A DNA stretch of 64,000 nucleotides from Liquidambar formosana (lineage: Eukaryota > Streptophyta > Magnoliopsida > Saxifragales > Altingiaceae): contig CM077833.1 of the NCBI GenBank assembly GCA_039720395.1, positions 12,275,133-12,339,132 of the forward strand. The letters are read 5' to 3'. The notes beneath the pieces are model-generated. The model searched no databases. It was not told the origin of the DNA and saw nothing but the letters and a program-made list of their open reading frames with translations. How positions within the stretch are numbered: position 1 is the stretch's first letter; each line of letters opens with the position of its first letter. Positions 1 to 12,062 of the stretch are shown here, piece by piece. The position numbers were made by a program, and so were the translations under genes.

Positions 1-1099
1 AGCTGTTGCTCATCATAGTCATTCTATATATGCTGCATATAGTTGAATCATGCTAGGTTTGCGTTCATATTAGTGGATTTCTTGGTTTCTATGCATGTTA
101 GTTAGGTCATTGCATGTAGGATTGAGTTAGAGTCCTTAGTTATTCATTATTCTTGTTGTTTGCATGATTAATGGATGATTTTAGGCCTTGTCAAGGTTCT
201 GTCCAGATTAGTATTTTGCTTTCTTTGCATGATTGTGTGCACTTGTAAGGGTGCAAACAGGTACAATGCTTGTCCTATTGCAAATAGGGCTGCTATGGTC
301 TGAAATGGCTAATGCTAGGAGCTTGTGCGCTCAGGTAAGTAGGGTTTGAAGGTGCCCCAATTCACCTTTCTTTTTCTATCTTTTCTCTTCTCCCTCCTAG
401 GGTTACTTCTTAATACAAGCTTATGGTAATTATCAAAGGTTTCCTTCAATAATAAATTCTGGTTTTTATAAAAGTTTTCCTCTTGTGGAAGTTTTCAATT
501 TTGGATTATTCAATACCTTTTCAAATGAGGAAACCTAGGGTTTTTACCATAGGTTTGTATTAGGTTGTAACCCTATTTCTTTTCGAACTACATGGACTTT
601 GATCCATGTATTTCGCTGCATGGTACGTAGGCGCTCTTTGTGAGGCTCAAGTCCGTTCTAGGATCCAAGTATCCTAGGCCTTTTCTTTTCTTTTCTTTTC
701 TTTTTGTTTTGTTTTATTTGAGTGATTATGCATGGATGATTGGATGGAATATATGATATGCATGCTGCCTTGTGATGATATATGATGATATTTGAGTGGA
801 AAAGATCTTAGGTTAGCCCAATTAAATTAAGAGACCAACTCGGGCGTTGTGGGTGCCTATGGGCTTTTGTCCAGAACCTTCCCACGTCGTAACTTAGCCC
901 CCGAATCCAATTTTCTGGTTTCAAAGACTTTGCTTTTCCTTTAATGGAGTCATGTGGTTTTGAAAATAAAACATTTTTGCGGTTTTCCTCTTTTCCCTAA
1001 AAAATGAGGTGGCGACTCCCTTTTTGTTTGTTGTCTTTAAACCCTTTATATTTTTGCCAAACCCTTGTGGGCTCCGCGCTTCTTTTTCGTGGGTTCACA
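1..1099 (+). mobile_element. 3' part of a Tat-lineage LTR, cut by window edge
   Basis: This is the downstream part of a long terminal repeat of the same family as the LTRs at 12063-15328, 17601-23504 and 35847-39150. It shares with them the block around 590-690 (ATCCATGTATTTC, GGTACGTAGGCGCTC, GTATCCTAGG), the GGTGGCGACTCC motif near 1010, and an end in CACA at 1099. It is in plus orientation, so it is not element A's own LTR, because A lies on the minus strand. It entered the PMD reading frame of A directly before the sequence coding for PTMEEF. The 5 bases after it (CCAAC, 1100-1104) would be the target duplication. Whether it is a solo LTR or the end of a full element cannot be seen, since it begins left of the window. 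Confidence 0.85.
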
Positions 1100-1103
1100 C
1101 CAA

Positions 1104-3847
1104 CCATGGAGGAATTCAGTGCTTTATTTGGAGTTTCTGTTAGGATTATGCCCTAGAGCCAATCATGGAGATGATTGTTTAGGGATTAGGAACAATCAAT
1201 TGATTTCATTTATATATGTCACATTTATTATTGATTTAATAAAAGGGGTTATTCTATTATGTTTATATGCATCATTTATATTTACATAATATGTCCATGG
1301 AGTTAGAGTTGAGAATATGAAATTACAAAGGGTTGTAATTTTGAGACTGTAAATATATCTCTGTACTAAACTCCTAAATCATTCCTAGTTGAAGGTTCAC
1401 TATGATGGACAGCAACGAACCATAGGACTAGCACTTGTTAGGTTGACTCTATAGGAGGATAGCTAGTCTCAAGCTATTTGTGTGGAGACACCACAACCAA
1501 CAAGTGGGTGCCTATTATAAGAATAGGTACACTGAATGTGACCAAAGATATGAGATAAACTGAATGGAGTTTTAACCTGCCTGTCAATCAGTTTCTCATT
1601 GTTATAGTGGTACAAGTAATCCTTAGACCTGAGACACCATGGTTGTCTTATACATGTAGCTTTAGAAGTTTGATAACACTAAGTGCAGATCCTATTCAGG
1701 GGTTTGTAAGGGTGTTCATTGGCCCTACTGCTATGTGTGTGAAGGCATGTGAGTGATCAACAAGGAATCCATCACTCTCAGGAAAAAGAGAGTGAATGTC
1801 TCATACAGCATTCATTGAATATAACTCATTAAATCCATGGGCCCATGGTAGAATGAATATGGAAAGGAGTTTCCATAAGTTCATCATTGAGTTGATATTA
1901 ATGAATGAGTATAAAGTAATTGAACTAGGGACTTGACAGACTTCCATATCCTATTAGTTCAATTGGAGACATTGTGTTGATGGAAGGATGGAATTGTAAC
2001 CTGTAAACTATAACAGAAGGGTTCTTTGTAAATGACTATTCACCTCATTAAGGACCACACCATGAGCCATATGCTAGGTGTTACTCATGGTTAGTAGAAG
2101 CCCTAATTGATATAAATGAGTTATAATCAATTAAGGAATTGAAAGGAGTTTCAATTAGACCCTTAATAGAAAGTGTTCCATTGTGCACAACTTGTGCTGT
2201 TCCTACTACTTGATGATGTGGAACCCAATGGGTCACACACTGATCATGCTAAGAGAGCTTGATTGTCTATGAGAGAAAGGGTATAAGTGATTAAAGAAAA
2301 GTTCTTTAAGGGGCTAATTTGTATTTGATGCAAACTAGTGGGCTAATTGTGTAATTAAGAGTAATTACACAAATTAGATTAGGGTTTGGAATCCCCCCTT
2401 GGCCGGCCCTATTAGTGGGCTATATAATGCCCACTATAAGGTGATGACATCATCACAATCACTCCTCCTAAGTGCTGGCCGAATTCTCCCTTGGAGGCTC
2501 TCTCTCTCTCTCTCTCTTCTTCACCTCTAGCAATCCTAAGGAAGAAGAAGAAAAGGACAACTTGCTTAAGCTAGGTGTGGATACTGTTGGAGGCAGTGCA
2601 CTTGGACTGCTCAATTAGAGGACAAAGCTTGGAGCATAAAGGAGAAGACTTGTTCAACTGTAAGTACCCTAACTCTCTTGGTAGTTAGGTTTATGGTTTT
2701 TTGTATTAAGCATAATTAAGATTCATGGGTTTGGGAATCATAGGAAAAATTTTAAATTCCGCCTTTGTATTTTTCCTCTCTAGTTTGATTCCCAACAGTT
2801 TCGCCCGTAGGGCCATTCATCCTTCCTACACCCCGCTCGGATTACCTCGCTTCCTTCTCCGACTTTCTTGGCATTTCTCAGAGGGATGTAACGATCTTTG
2901 TCAAGGATCATATGGTGGACTTAATGAAGTTAGCAACCTCATTCTTGGCTCATGATAGCGAAGGTACTCTAACTTTCACTCCTCAAATTCAGCGTGCACT
3001 CGCTTTCTGTTTAATTGGTCGCTTTCTTATCTCCACCGGCACTCTTTAAGCCCCTGTTCAAATATGTGAGTTGATTGCCCCTCTTCTCAAGCGACATAAC
3101 ATTATTCCCTTGGTATTAGCTGAAACCTTGAATGGTTTAGATAAGGTTCATGGCAACCCTAAAGCGCTTTTAGGAGGTAGCCCCTTTTTATTGCAAATGT
3201 GGCTACTTGAGCGCTTGAATTTTCTATCTCCCACCACTATCAATCCATACAAGCCCCAACACTTTTGTCTGCGCCAGGTTGAACTCCCTGGGCCATTCTC
3301 TTTAAGAGATTGGTTGGGTTATTTTCAAACATTATCGTGGCGGAACATCAAATGGTATGTTTTCATATGGGGATGTAAAGAGCAGGTACTTTTCTGAACT
3401 TCGGGGTGTGCTTTTGTCAAACTCATAGGGCTGAGATCGACTTCCTTCTATTGGACTTCGAGAATTCTTCGCCAGATGGGCGCCATGCAAAACATACCGT
3501 CCTTAACAGGACCTTGTTGCTCTGTGGAACCTGTCGGTCTTACCATAATCAAGTGGGCGAGGACTTGCTGGCCTATAGACCTGAAATTGACTCGAGTTGC
3601 CAACACTGAAGGACCTTTCAAGATGAGTAAAGAATACAAGCAATGGTTGAAGGATGATTTGGGTGAAAGGGAGACTTCTCGTCAAGAAAGAATTTATGAC
3701 CTTATCAAGGACACGAGACTTGGGCTTTGCAGAGTTCTTGAGGTAGTAGAGGCATCCCACGACCATGACTTACGAAAGAAAAGAAAACTCGAGAGAGAAA
3801 GAAAGAAGACAGACAAGACGACTCTGAAGAAACTCAAAAGGACTTAA
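1104..3847 (+). pseudogene. PMD-like antisense ORF of element A, interrupted
   Basis: These are remnants of a plant-mobile-domain (aminotransferase-like) protein, oriented opposite to A's gag-pol. A first piece at 1104-1137 encodes the start of the PTMEEF..LFGVS motif. Coding resumes after a solo LTR at 2798 and runs to 3397. A last piece, in another frame, runs from about 3476 to the stop at 3847 and ends in a very basic, Lys/Arg-rich tail. Segments align by eye along their length with the better-preserved copy in element B (33009-31723). Breaks are the LTR at its 5' side, the solo LTR, an in-frame TAA near 3046, and a frameshift between 3397 and 3476. The PMD family is known both as host proteins and as cargo of plant transposons; the function here is unknown. 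Confidence 0.75.
1138..2797. mobile_element. Solo LTR of another family, TSD GTTTC
   Basis: A 1660-bp segment starts TGTTAGGATT and ends GATTCCCAACA, giving short inverted ends TG..CA. It is flanked by perfect 5-bp duplications GTTTC at 1133-1137 and 2798-2802. Removing it restores the PMD reading frame across the site. It has no coding capacity. A TATA-like TATATAAT lies at 2421-2428 and a CT-rich run near 2497-2518, as expected for a promoter-bearing LTR on the plus strand. It does not resemble the Tat LTRs or the copia LTRs at 55252 and 59765. A solo LTR is the simplest reading; a non-coding TRIM-like element is possible. Confidence 0.85.
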
Positions 3848-4183
3848 AGACTCAAGGAATAGAATATCTAGGGCATGTCAATAGCTCCTTTACTTAACAC
3901 CAATAAATTGTTATGTCAAACAATTAGTTTCAAATGAATTGCCAATAATAATCTACTTTTGAGATTTTTTCTTGTGATTGTGTTGTTTGGACTGCACCCA
4001 AAGTAACTTCATGGGCTGCCTACGTATCCCCGTTTTCTTTTTTCTTTTTTCTTTTTTTATTTTTCTTTTTCTCTCTTTTTTTCTTTTTTCCTTTTTTTTT
4101 TCTTTTGGGGAATCAGGTCCTCATAGTTCAAATGCCTTAACTTTTGCCTAGGCCGCCCTTACAGGTTTTCAACCTAGCAGGCC
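3848..4183. other. Spacer between convergent PMD and pol ends (element A)
   Basis: Non-coding. It is dominated by a nearly pure pyrimidine tract at about 4028-4106, which is a purine tract on A's sense strand. Element B has the matching purine tract at 31468-31540 in the equivalent spacer, so the tract belongs to the family rather than being a chance microsatellite. Confidence 0.7.
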
Positions 4184-5458
4184 TTATACATAATACTTCT
4201 TTAATTGATCCAAATTAGTAGGACAAGCGAACTCGATCCCATCTAAATCCATAAGTCGAACAGCCCCTGCTGGCAATATTTCCTTGATGACGTACAGTCC
4301 ATCCCAACTCGGTTTGAACTTTCCTTGTGGATCAAAAATTGGAGCTTGGATCTCTTTCAATACTAAATCCCCTTTCTTCAAGCCTCTGTCTTTGACATGT
4401 TTGTTGAACGCTCTCACGACTCTTCTCTGGTACCCTTGCACATGGTAGAGAGCCCTCAATCGCCTTTTATTTAGCAATGCCAACTCATCATAACGACCTT
4501 TGATCCAGTCCACCTCTGCTAGCTGACTTTCCATAGCAACCCTTAACAAAGGAACTTCTAATTCCACTGGTAGAACGGCCTCTATTCCATACACTAGAGC
4601 ATACGGCGTAGCCCCTGTTGATGATTTGACTGACGTTCTGTACCCCCATAATGCCAATGGTAGTTTCTCGTGCCAATCGGTGTATGTGTCAGCCGTTTTC
4701 TGTAGTATTTTCTTGATGTTCTTGTTGGCGGCTTCCACTGCACCGTTAGTCTGTGGGCGATACGGGGACGACAAGTGGTGTATGATCTTATACTTCTGCA
4801 AGAGTTCTTTAGTTTCCTTCTAAAAATGCTGACCGTTATCTGAAATGACCTCATGTGGTACCCCATATTGGTAGATAATGTTAAGCTGTATGAACTGCGC
4901 CACCTTTTTGGCATTCAACACTTTGAAGGAAGCTGCTTCCACCCACTTGGTGAAGTAATCGATGGCTACCAAGATGTATTCATGTCCATTGGATGCCTTC
5001 GGCTTAATCTGTCTGATGATATCTATTCCCCATACTGCAAACGGCCATGGAGTTGACATGCTTGTTAAGGGCATGGAGGGCAAGTGTTGTCCATTGGCGA
5101 AGAGCTGACACTTATGGCATTTCTTGACGTGGGCATAGCAATCCCTTTCCATTGTAGACCAGTAGTACCCTAGCCTCATGATCTTCTTAGCCAGCATGTA
5201 TCCATTCATATGCAGAGCCCCCACTCCTTTATGGATTTCTTTGATGAGTTTTCTAGCCTCTTCCTTCGTGACACACAGCAAGTGAATCCCGTCGTAAGAC
5301 CTCCGATACAGTTTTCCTCCGCATACCATATAATGGCTTGCCAATCTCCTCAATATTCGTCTGTCCACACGAGATGCTCCCTCTGGATATTCCCTTTCTT
5401 CGATGAGCCTTCTTATGTCATGAAACCAAGGGTGATTATCTATTATCTCCCCTTCTCA
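4184..5458 (-). pseudogene. Integrase region of element A pol
   Basis: Ty3/gypsy integrase on the minus strand. The zinc-binding part is visible as H..H (HKGVGALHMNG) and CHKCQ. The catalytic core shows Asp in VAIDYFTKW, Asp in SDNGQHF and Glu in NGAVEAANK, i.e. a complete D,D,E set. The C-terminus ends at LDQLKKYYV with no chromodomain, as expected for non-chromoviral Tat elements. The reading frame is continuous from about 5458 to 4184 except for stops at 5456-5458 (TGA where B has CGA) and 4820-4822 (TAG after SDNGQHF). This is a dead copy. It acted at the last step of retrotransposition, joining cDNA to chromosomal DNA. Confidence 0.9.
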
Positions 5459-6525
5459 AATGGAACAGCAATAAACAGGTTTCTCTCTGCATTCAATCAC
5501 GAGTGGTTTCACGCTTCCCCCTTCTGGTATTTCCACCATTGAAGCTAGAGTTGCTAAGGCATTAGCGAACTGATTCTTGTTTCTTGACAAGTAATTGAAC
5601 TCGATCTCTGTAAACTCTTTGGTCAATGCTTCCAAATAGGCATGATATAGCAACAGCTTCTCGTCGCGAGTTTTCCACTCCCCTTTTATCTGACTGATGA
5701 TCAATGCTGAATCCCCGAGCACCTCGAGTTCTTTTATCCCCAATTCTAACGCAGCTTCCAATGCCAGGATGCAGGCCTCATACTCCGCAATGTTGTTGGT
5801 AGCTTCGAACCCCAACTTGACTACTAACGGCGTGAAGGCTTCTTCGGGCGAAACTAACAGCACTCCTATTCCATATCCCCTTCTGTTTGCCGCTCCGTCG
5901 AAGTAGACTCTCCAAACCTTATTCTTGATTTCCAGGATGTCTTCATCAGGGAACTCATCATTGAATTGGGTTGATGATGACACAGGGCAGCTTGCCAAGT
6001 GGTCTGCAACAACGCTTCCTTTAATAGACTTCTGCGCCAGGTACTTTATGTCGAATTCATTGAGGAGAAGCGACCAACGAGCGGCCCTATATGATAGGAC
6101 TGGTCTTTGTAGCAAATACTTCAAAGGATCCAATCGACTTATCAGCAGGACTTCGAAGGACATCATGTAATGACGGAGTTTTTGGGTAGCCCACACCATG
6201 CTACGCAAGCCTTTTCTAGCGCATTGTACTTTACTTCATAATCTATCATTTTCTTGCTCAAGTAGTAGATGGCATTTTCCTTTTTCGACCCTTCAAGGTA
6301 TTGAGCCAATATGGCTCCCGTCGCGATTTTAGTAACCGTTAAGTATAACAGTAACGGTTCACCTTACCATGGGGGAACCAAGATTGGGGGATTGCTCAAA
6401 TACCTTTTAATGGTCTCAAAGGCTTCTTGACAATCCTTATTCCATTCTTTAGGAACACCCTTCTTAAGTAGCTTGAAAATCAGCTCGCATACCATGGTCA
6501 AATTGGCGATAAAGCGGCTTATGTA
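5456..6525 (-). pseudogene. RNase H and second (archaeal-type) RNase H of element A
   Basis: The minus-strand ORF at 6208-5456 begins at the end of the retroviral-type RNase H (WATQKLRHYMMSFEVLLISR). It continues into a second RNase H with FDGAANRRGYGIGV, EYEACILALEAALELG and the Asp of LGDSALI. A dual RNase H is a known hallmark of the Tat lineage. The first part of RNase H (6209-6525) is in another frame, with a frameshift near 6190-6210 and stops at 6526-6528 and near 6366. Domain order RT, RNase H, aRNase H, integrase matches element B. Confidence 0.88.
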
Positions 6526-7561
6526 TTAAACTCTCCCTAGAAAACCCCGGATCTGCTTTTCCGTTCTTGGTGGCTCCATCTCCGTGATAGCTTTTATCTT
6601 CCCTGGATCAACTTCAATTCCCCTCTGAGTGATCATGAAACCCAACAGCTTTCCTGCGGTGACTCCGAAAGCACACTTCTGAGGATTCGATCGAAGGTTG
6701 TACTTCTTTGCTCGTTCTAGGAACTTCTCCAATGCCGCGAAATGTCCTTCCCGGTCTACAGATTTGACTATCATGTCATCCACATACACCTCCACTTCTT
6801 TATGGATCATATCATGCAATAGGGTCGTAGCAACTCTTTGGTAAGTAGCCCCAGCATTTCTCAAGCCAAAAGGCATTACCTTGTAGCAATACGTGCCCCA
6901 CTGTGTAATAAAAGCTGTCTTTTCCATGTCTCGAGGCGCCATCTTTATCTGGTTGTAACCGGAGAACCCATCCATGAAGGAGAGAAGAGCATGGCCTGCT
7001 GTACTGTCCACCAACACATCGATATGCGGTAGAGGGAAATCATCATTTGGGCTCGCAGCATTAATGTCGCGGAAGTCAGCACACATTCGCACTTTCCCAT
7101 CTTTTTTAGGCACAGGCACTATGTTAGACAGCCATTCAGGGTACTCCACAACTTGGAGAAACCCGGCATCTAATTGTTTAGTTACCTCTTCTTTTACTTT
7201 CAAAGCCCATTTCGGTTTTAATCTTCTTAATTTCTGCTTTACAAGCTTTTTAATGGGATTAGTGGGGATGTAATGTTGCACAATATCTAGATCAATGCCA
7301 GACATATCCTCATAAGACCATGCGAAGGCCTCTACATTGGCTTTTAGAAGTATTATCAATTTTTCTTTTTCAGCAGGTGAGAGAGTTATCCCAATTTTAA
7401 TTATCCTTGGCAATTCATCTGTCCCTAGATTGATTGATTCCAATTCATCCATGTTAGGTTTGATAACGCCCCTTTTCCTTTGCTCGACGAGCTCCGGGGG
7501 GATGTCATTCCTAGGATCTATATCCATGCTATAGATATCCATAGAAGAGAAAAAGGAAACA
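6526..7561 (-). pseudogene. Reverse transcriptase region of element A
   Basis: Ty3/gypsy reverse transcriptase on the minus strand. Landmarks are ADFRDINAASPNDDFPLPHID, FMDGFSGYNQIKMAPRDMEKT, FGLRNAGATYQR and the intact catalytic YVDD (codons at 6786-6775), followed by NPQKCAFGV and KLLGFMI. The ORF is open from about 7584 to the stop at 6526-6528, where B reads Gln. The first coding residues after the likely splice acceptor (intron end at 7562) are SVSFFSSMDIYSMDID. This is the best-preserved segment of A. Confidence 0.9.
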
Positions 7562-7726
7562 CTGCAAATAATAAAAAGAAACACACTTTATTAACTGAAC
7601 TAACAAAACAAAGAAAAGAAAACACATGTGCCACAACTAGGGAGAGACTCCTAACTCCACAAGGTGGGCTAGGCGGACACACTTTATTTTGAAAGGAAAG
7701 CTAAGATAAGCTACTAAGGAACCTAC
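7562..7726 (-). other. Candidate pro-pol intron of element A
   Basis: Between the protease-linker stop and the RT frame a GT (minus strand, 7726-7725, CTT|GTAGGT) and a pyrimidine-rich acceptor ending TTTGCAG (7562) enclose 165 nt, a multiple of three. Removing it would delete the stop and fuse protease to RT in frame. Element B has the same arrangement with 186 nt. Ogre, a Tat relative, is known to carry a spliced intron in this place. Splicing here is inferred, not shown. Confidence 0.5.
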
Positions 7727-9479
7727 AAGCTACTATCAGGTAAGTCGAGATCCTCGCCCTCAAGAACTTCTGCAATGGTACCCTCTTCAAGATACCAATT
7801 AAGGAGTGGCACGGCTGCATGGTGAATTAAAGAACACTCGAGATCCGATTCCTCCACAGCAAGAACCTTATCTTGAAACATTGTAACCATGGCTTCCGAA
7901 TCCATCTGTTCCGCCCAATCCTCGCTCTTCTCTTCCCAATAGCTATTGCTTCATCGTCAACCATTGTTGCAGTGATGGGATACCACTCAGTGAAGAATAT
8001 CTCGAACCCTGGAACTCTCGCCTTGGTTGCTTTGTTAATGGATGGTTCGGGGAATCCACAGAATAGAAAATCCTCCCCCTTCTTAACAAAGTAACCATTC
8101 AAGGTAGGTTGGTATGGTGAGATTCTAATATTTGGCATCCTCCCTTCTGCTTTTGCTTTGACCCTTTCTCTGCTTCTCTGCAACATCTCCATACGGTCTT
8201 TCTTGGAAGGCTTATACCCTAAACCAAAGGCGTAGGTGATAATGCGGCTCTGAACGGATACCGGTATACCCTGCTGACGGCGTCCTAGTCCCATGCCTGG
8301 GAAGAAACTCATTTTCTTCATTATGTTCCCCACATGTAAGTTGCCATGAGGGCAAAAGTCGAGAGGTACTAACTCTCTCTGTTCTAGTTCTTTCTCTATG
8401 CATTGAACATACTCGAACCCAGACAATGGTGCTCTAACGGGCTCAGGCTTGATCTCGCAAATGGGTACCCCCGACGACTTCAAGTCATAATCACCTTGGA
8501 GTGTGACGATGGCCCCTTCATAAGGGAACTTGACTTTTTGGTGCAATGAAGAAGGGACGGCCCCTGCAGGATGAATCTAAGGTCTCCCCAATAAGAGATT
8601 GAAGCATGATAGGACATCCAACACTTAGAACTCCACTCTGAATTCTGTAGGCCCCATAATCAGTGGCAAAGTGACCACTCCAATCACCTCTCTACGGGTG
8701 TTATTATAGGTTCTCACTGTTTGCCTGGATGGCATGAAGTCTATTGGATCCAACCCCAAGACAGTGGCAGTTCTGAGAGGGCACACATTAAGAGCAAAAC
8801 CGTTGTCAATCAGGACTATCGGAACTCTCTTTCCCATGGTGTCGACAGTAATGTACATCGCTTGTGAATGGTTAGGTCCACTTTTAGGTAAGTCTGCTTC
8901 TGAGAACACAATGGTTGAGTTCTTCGAGGTTGGATTCACCAAGTTCACCAAATTTTCCGGAGATGTGTCAACAGGAACCTGTATCTGGTTGAGCAATTTC
9001 AAGATGGTCTGCCTGTGCTTATAAGAGGCCATGAGCAAACCCCATATAGTGATGTTTGCATTAGTCTTTCTCACTTGCCTAAGCACTTCGTCCTCCTCTT
9101 CTTGCAAGTCGAGGTGGCGATTACCTTCCAAGTCTCCCAATGGGTTGTCAGATTCTAAGTGCGGAGGCTTGAAATGGCGACCCCCTCTAGTTATGTGCTC
9201 TACCTCATCATCACTCATCCACATATCATCAATCTCCCCTACGTCACCTATAAGATCATCCCATGTGATTGTATCGATCTCCTCCATTTGGACTTCCTCT
9301 GGTAACTCATCCCAACCTATGAGGATTATAGGCTCATCAGGGATGGGGTCGGGGTAGAGTACGTAATAATCAAATTTTCTGGACAACTCTCCCAGCAAAC
9401 CCACTTTAGGATCTTCTGCCTCGAACCTTTCTCTCAATTGTTGTTGAATGGACTTCTTTGGCAATACCAAAACCTTTTA
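7723..9479 (-). pseudogene. Protease and linker region of element A
   Basis: Minus-strand region between gag and RT. An acidic stretch (DDLIGDVGEIDDMWMSDDEVEHITRGG) precedes an aspartic-protease-like core VPIVLIDNGFALNVCPL. It has DNG where retroviral-type proteases have DTG or DSG, and Phe replaces the usual following Ser. A G-patch-like stretch (MSFFPGMGLGRRQQGIP) lies downstream, then an acidic linker ending LDLPDSSL and a stop at 7723. Breaks are stops at 8625-8627 and about 8578 and a frameshift near 7880. A is shorter than B here: it has one copy of a linker segment that is doubled in B. Confidence 0.82.
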
Positions 9480-11022
9480 GTCAATGAGGTCTTGAACTAC
9501 CTTTTTTAATATAACACAGTCCTCCGTATCATGCCCGGGCGCCTGATGGTACAAGCAGAATTGGTGAGGAGTCGAAGGTCTCGGCTTTGGACGGTGTGGC
9601 AATATGAGCCCTTTATCACAACATTGGTGGAAAACTTGAGTCAAGGTCATGGGAAGTGGTGTGTATTGCCTTATAGGTTGACAGGATTGGGACGAGTCAA
9701 GCTCGAGGGCATTTATGTTGTTGGGAGGAGGCATATTGTGAATGGGGAGGGGATTTCGAGTGACATTTGGGCGATTTGGTGCGATGGGTGGTGAAATGAT
9801 CTAATTGTCAAGCAAATCTTGGATTTCATGGCGGAGGCGATAGCAACAGTTGGTTGGATGGCCTTTGGCTTGGTGGAACTTGCAATATTCATTTTCATTG
9901 TAGTTCTTGGGCAATGGGTTTGGTGGAGGCCTTGGGTCGAGGGGTTTCAAGAGGTCACGGCTTCTCAGCTTTTTAAAAACTCTTTCGAGTGGCATGTATA
10001 GCTCGGTGAATTGGTGAGGTGAGGTGGAGTCATTTAGGGAGAAAGGGCCAGTGGGTTGGGTAATGGTATTGACCTCGGCATTGGGTTTTCCTCCAAAGTT
10101 TGTCCTTCGACTCCTTTGGACCTCCTCTGTTTTGATTATTCCATCGGCGATTGCATCTTCAACCTGTGTGCCAGCCCCAATAAGAGTCTTGAAGTTCAGA
10201 AAGTAATGAGCAAAGAGGTGCTTATGATATACAAGCAACAAGTTCTTCACCACCAACTGAATCTGGTCTTCCTCATTCGGTCTGTCTGTCATTTTGGAAG
10301 CCTTTTGTCTCCACCTAGTGATAAGGCGGAGAAAGTCTCGTTAACCCCTTACTTAGTGGTTTCCAAGTCCTTTCGCGTGACATCCACTTCGGTGTTATAC
10401 TTGTAATGGTCCGTGAATGCATTGCATACATCCTCCCAAATCTTGGTTCTATTCTCCTCTAATGATAGAAACCATTTCAAGGCGAAACTCGCTAATGACT
10501 CGTGAAACATTTGAGCCAATAACTCATCGTTCGCCCCTCGAGGGTGCATAGCTCGCACATACATCTTGAGGTGGGTCTTAGGACAGCCTATCCCATCAAA
10601 TTTTTCCAATTCTGACATCTTGAACTGTAGCAGAATGCGAGCCTTTAGGAATAAGGACAAAGTACAGATGTCCACCATATCATCAGATCTGCGGATTCCC
10701 TTCAGAATATGTTCTAAGGCCTCGACCTTGTTTGCCAGGACGGTTGAGTTCTCTCTTGATGTGGCTTTGGTTTCCCCTTCCTTGGTCTTGGGTGGTCTCC
10801 CCGCTCTCCTAATGGTTCCTCAGCAAATTCGGAATCATTGGATCCTTGATTGTTGTCAATGGCACGGGCCCTAGATTCAGGTTCAGAGTTCTTCTGTTGA
10901 ATGTCTTGAGCTATCTTAAGTGCGGTCTCGGATACCTGGGCAGTGTGGTCAGGCTTTTCCATGATAGCTTTCAAAGTGGCCTCAAGGTTGAAACCCCGGT
11001 TGCTAGTTCTTTCCTCGGCCAT
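9477..11022 (-). pseudogene. gag of element A
   Basis: Minus-strand Gag. The likely start is the ATG at 11022 (MAEERTSNRG), after which the capsid-type region carries PELEKFDGIG-like and HLKMYVRAMHPRGA motifs. Two zinc-knuckle-like motifs of type C-x2-H-x4-H-x4-C follow (YCKFHQAKGHPTNCC and FCLYHQAPGHDTEDC), rather than the usual CCHC. Frameshifts lie near 10690 and 10320, and stops at about 9799 and 9477-9479. The frame is open upstream of the ATG into fused LTR sequence, an artefact of the deletion near 11118. Confidence 0.85.
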
Positions 11023-12062
11023 ATCCGACTCGATGACAGAATCAGTACTGACTAGGCGCCCTTGTTGATTACGGATCCAAGCCAGCACGTCTCTCCCTCT
11101 AACATAAGGGAAACACTCAAAGACAACAAACAAAAAAGGAGTCGCCACCTCCTTTTTTAGGGAAAAGAGGAAAACCACAAAAACATTTTATTTTCAAAAC
11201 CACATGACTCCATTAAAGGAAAAGCAAAGTCTTTAAAACCAAAAAATTGGATTCGGGAGCTAAGTTACAACATGAGAAAGTTCTGGGCAAAGCCCATAGG
11301 CACCCACATCGCCTGAGTTGGTCTCTGAATTTGATTAGGCTAACTTAAGATCTTTTTCACTCAAATATCAGCATATATCATCACAAGGCAGTATGCATAA
11401 CATATATTCCATCCAATCATCCATGCATAATCAATCAAATAAAACAAAACAGAAAAAAAGAAGAAAAAAAAAGAAAAGCCTAGGATACTTGGATCCTAGA
11501 ACGGACTTGAGCCTCACGAAGAGCACCTACGTACCATGCAACGAAATACATGGATCAAAGTCCACGTAGTTCGAAGAGAATAAGGTTACAACCTAATACA
11601 AACCTATGGTAAATACCCTAGGTTTCCTCATTTGAAAATGTATTGATTTAGTCCCAAAATCGAAAACTTCCACAAGAGGAAAACCTTGATAGAAAACCAG
11701 AATTTCATTAATACAGGAAACCTTTGATAATCACCATATGTTCGCATTAAGGAGTAACCCTAGGAGGGAGAAGAGAAAGAATAAGAAAAGAAAAGTGAAT
11801 TAGGGCACTTCATACCCTACTTACCTGAGCGCAAAAGCTCCAAGCATTAGCCATTTCAAGCAATAGCGGCCCTATTTGCAGTAGGACAAGCATTGTACCT
11901 GTTTGCACCCTTACAAATGCACAAAATCATGCAAAGAGAGCAATATACTAATTTGGACAGAACTATGACAAAGCCTAAAATCATCCATTTATCATGTAAA
12001 TAACAAGAATAATGAATAACTAAGGATTCTAACTCAATCCTACATGCAATGACCTGACTAAC

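Noticed and set aside
8734..9357. Plus-strand frames of about 100 aa across A's protease region
   Set aside because: These are shadows opposite the real minus-strand coding; Ser/Thr-rich composition is typical of antisense frames.
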